From Bacteroidota bacterium (GTDB lineage Bacteria > Bacteroidota > Ignavibacteria > UBA10030 > UBA6906): DNA of 7,648 nt. Below, in pieces: positions 5,928-7,648 of the stretch. The stretch covers positions 1 through 7,648 of the forward strand of contig JAGDMJ010000147.1 of NCBI GenBank assembly GCA_017860555.1, read 5' to 3'. A program made the translations under genes and the position numbers. The notes beneath the pieces are model-generated. The model searched no databases, had not been told where the DNA came from, and saw only the letters and a list, made by a program, of their open reading frames with translations. Numbering within the stretch: the first letter of the stretch is position 1; every line of letters begins with the position of its first letter.

Positions 5928-7471
5928 CGCAGACGACAGTCGAACCCAATCCACTTCAGGAATCCATCCGGCTGGAGAAAATTCCGGAACCCTGCGTGAT
6001 GGTGATCTTCGGGGCCTCCGGCGATCTCACACGGCGGAAACTGGTCCCGGCGATTTTCGATCTTGAAGCACAAGGCCTCCTCCCCGCCGGATTCGCCATC
6101 GTAGGGGTCGGCAGGACCCCCATGGAGGACGGCTCCTTCCGCTCCTACCTGCACGAAGAAATGAAGAAGGCCGGGCATCTCAACGCCCGCAGGGCCTCGC
6201 TCTGGGATGAGTTCGCCAGGATGCTGCACTACGTGGCGGTCGATGCCAGCATTGCCGATGAGTTCCACCGGCTGCGCGAGGCGCTTCATGCCATTAATAC
6301 AGACCATCGCGCAGGCTCCAATTACCTCTTCTATCTCGCCACGCCCCCGAGCATGTACGCTCCCATCATCCGCCACATCGGGCTGTGTGGCCTCAATCGC
6401 CCGCAGCGTGATGACGCGTGGGTCCGGATCATCATTGAGAAGCCGTTCGGCGTGGATCTGGAGTCTGCGCGAGAGTTGAATCGCCAAGTGATCTCTGTTT
6501 TCAACGAGGAACAGGTCTACCGCATCGACCATTACCTCGGCAAGGAGACAGTACAGAATCTGTTGGCCTTCAGGTTTGCCAACGGCATCTTCGAGCCGAT
6601 CTGGAACAGGAATTACATCGACCACGTTCAGATCACGGCGGCAGAAACTGTGGGTGTGGAGAACCGGGGAGCATACTACGAGGAAGCCGGCACGCTGCGC
6701 GACATGATCCAGAACCACATGCTCCAGCTCCTGGCGCTCACCGCGATGGAGCCTCCCGTCCTGTTCGATGAGCGTCAGGTGCGCGATGAGAAGCAGAAGA
6801 TCCTGCAGGCGATCAAGCCGATCAGGCCCGAGGATGTCCAGGTCTACACGGTGCGAGGTCAGTATGCCCAGGGGACGACTGCCGGCAAGAGCGTGCCTGC
6901 GTACAGGGATGAGAAAGGTGTCGCGCCCGACAGTCCTACCGAGACGTACGTGGCGCTGAAGCTCACGGTGGACGATTGGCGCTGGGCGGACGTTCCGTTT
7001 TATGTGCGATCCGGTAAACGGCTGCCCAAGCGAATCACAGAAATTGCCGTTCAGTTCAAGAAGACCCCGCATCATATGTTCTCCGGCTTCGCGGGTGACC
7101 GTTTGAGCGCCAACAGCATTGTGATCCGGATCCAGCCCGATGAGGGGATCTCGCTGCGGTTCAACTCCAAGATCCCCGGTTCCAGAATGAACATGCGGCC
7201 GGTGACCATGGACTTCCGCTACGGTGCTGCGTTCGGCGGGCGGCTGGTGGAAGCATACACGCGCCTTCTCCTGGATTGCATGCTCGGGGATCCCACGCTT
7301 TATGCACGCGGCGACAGCCTCGAAATGGCCTGGTCGCTGGTGACGCCGATCCTTGAAGGATGGAAGTCCAATGCGCAAAGCCGGGTCTTTCCGTACCCGG
7401 CGGGAACCTGGGGCCCTCCCGAGGCCGACGCACTGCTTCATGCCGACGGGCGGAGATGGCGCCTGCCATAA
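5924..7471 (+). CDS. zwf: Glucose-6-phosphate 1-dehydrogenase
   Basis: This enzyme oxidises glucose-6-phosphate to 6-phosphogluconolactone, usually making NADPH, and begins the oxidative pentose phosphate branch. The 515-aa product is of usual size (about 480-520). A Rossmann-type dinucleotide motif, GASGDLTRRK, lies at 30-39, and EKPFG at 172-176. The family signature RIDHYLGKE covers 200-208, with substrate-binding H203 and K207. H265 in RDMIQNHMLQ matches the general base, and K365 in VRSGKRL matches a second phosphate contact. The end carries AGTWGP and a DGRRWR tail as in other family members. The ATG overlaps the tal stop (ATGA); AAGG at 5917-5920 is only 3 bp upstream, so translation may depend partly on coupling to tal. 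The NADP versus NAD preference cannot be read with certainty. No pgl or gnd follows within the window. Confidence 0.97.
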   Translation: MTQTTVEPNPLQESIRLEKIPEPCVMVIFGASGDLTRRKLVPAIFDLEAQGLLPAGFAIVGVGRTPMEDGSFRSYLHEEMKKAGHLNARRASLWDEFARMLHYVAVDASIADEFHRLREALHAINTDHRAGSNYLFYLATPPSMYAPIIRHIGLCGLNRPQRDDAWVRIIIEKPFGVDLESARELNRQVISVFNEEQVYRIDHYLGKETVQNLLAFRFANGIFEPIWNRNYIDHVQITAAETVGVENRGAYYEEAGTLRDMIQNHMLQLLALTAMEPPVLFDERQVRDEKQKILQAIKPIRPEDVQVYTVRGQYAQGTTAGKSVPAYRDEKGVAPDSPTETYVALKLTVDDWRWADVPFYVRSGKRLPKRITEIAVQFKKTPHHMFSGFAGDRLSANSIVIRIQPDEGISLRFNSKIPGSRMNMRPVTMDFRYGAAFGGRLVEAYTRLLLDCMLGDPTLYARGDSLEMAWSLVTPILEGWKSNAQSRVFPYPAGTWGPPEADALLHADGRRWRLP

Positions 7472-7481
7472 TTGGATACCG

Positions 7482-7648
7482 ATGATCTCAATCCGCCACC
7501 TGATAACGCTCGGGTTCCTGATGGAGCTCTGCTACGGGGTCATCTATACGTCGGACTCGCTGGACACCACCCTCATTCTCTTCATCGCCATCCAGGCTGC
7601 CGCCTATCTCATCCTCTCCTGGGCAGTCTGGCGATGCTGGATGCAAGA
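7482..7648 (+). CDS. Hydrophobic, probably multi-pass membrane protein, 3' truncated
   Basis: An open frame starts at ATG 7482, 10 bp after the zwf stop, and runs off the right edge. Fifty-five codons are visible. The product is strongly hydrophobic. It has one likely membrane segment at about residues 6-22 and a second at about 30-50, joined by a short polar turn around YTSDSLD. The N-terminus has no cleavable signal-peptide pattern that I trust. The only ribosome-binding hint is GGA at 7474-7476. The tight spacing suggests it is the next gene in the tal-zwf transcript. I do not recognise the family. Polytopic glycosyltransferases and transporters can begin this way, but nothing here selects one. 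It is not a 6-phosphogluconolactonase, the soluble enzyme often found after zwf. That it is coding is likely; its function is unknown. Confidence 0.65.
   Translation, partial: MISIRHLITLGFLMELCYGVIYTSDSLDTTLILFIAIQAAAYLILSWAVWRCWMQ

Noticed and set aside
5645..7441. A 598-codon open frame on the minus strand, antisense to zwf and the end of tal
   Set aside because: It lies wholly opposite two well-supported genes, its translation has no recognisable domain and is rich in His, Arg and Gly as expected of a GC-rich antisense shadow, and no ribosome binding site was evident.

Overview
The window holds a compact, same-strand block of bacterial central carbon metabolism genes. The DNA is GC-rich (about 60% by eye). 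The Shine-Dalgarno-like sites are ordinary, genes are packed tightly with two 4-bp ATGA stop/start overlaps, and all recognised products are soluble bacterial enzymes. The phylum cannot be fixed from sequence reading alone. One promoter-like site upstream of transketolase resembles the TTG / TAnnTTTG pattern described for Bacteroidetes, so a member of the FCB group is possible but unproven.

Layout, left to right, all on the + strand: the C-terminal receiver domain of a truncated signalling protein (2-343); glucose-6-phosphate isomerase pgi (347-1984); a structured gap of about 200 bp with imperfect 13-bp repeats, inverted repeats and a candidate promoter (1985-2185); transketolase tkt (2186-4246); ribose-5-phosphate isomerase B rpiB (4243-4692, overlapping tkt); a 95-bp gap that opens with a strong GC-rich bulged hairpin (4692-4726); transaldolase tal (4788-5927); glucose-6-phosphate dehydrogenase zwf (5924-7471, overlapping tal); and the start of a hydrophobic membrane protein that runs off the right edge (7482-7648).

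The enzymes join glycolysis and the pentose phosphate pathway. Zwf draws glucose-6-phosphate into the oxidative branch. RpiB, Tkt and Tal interconvert the pentose, tetrose and heptose phosphates with fructose-6-phosphate and glyceraldehyde-3-phosphate. Pgi links fructose-6-phosphate back to glucose-6-phosphate. 6-phosphogluconolactonase, 6-phosphogluconate dehydrogenase and ribulose-phosphate epimerase are not in the window. Catalytic residues are visible in every enzyme, and none looks broken.

I found no mobile element, CRISPR array, tRNA, rRNA or defence system, and no evidence of a new biological system. The parts most worth a second look are the two structured gaps, the receiver gene placed 3 bp before pgi, and the unidentified membrane gene directly after zwf.
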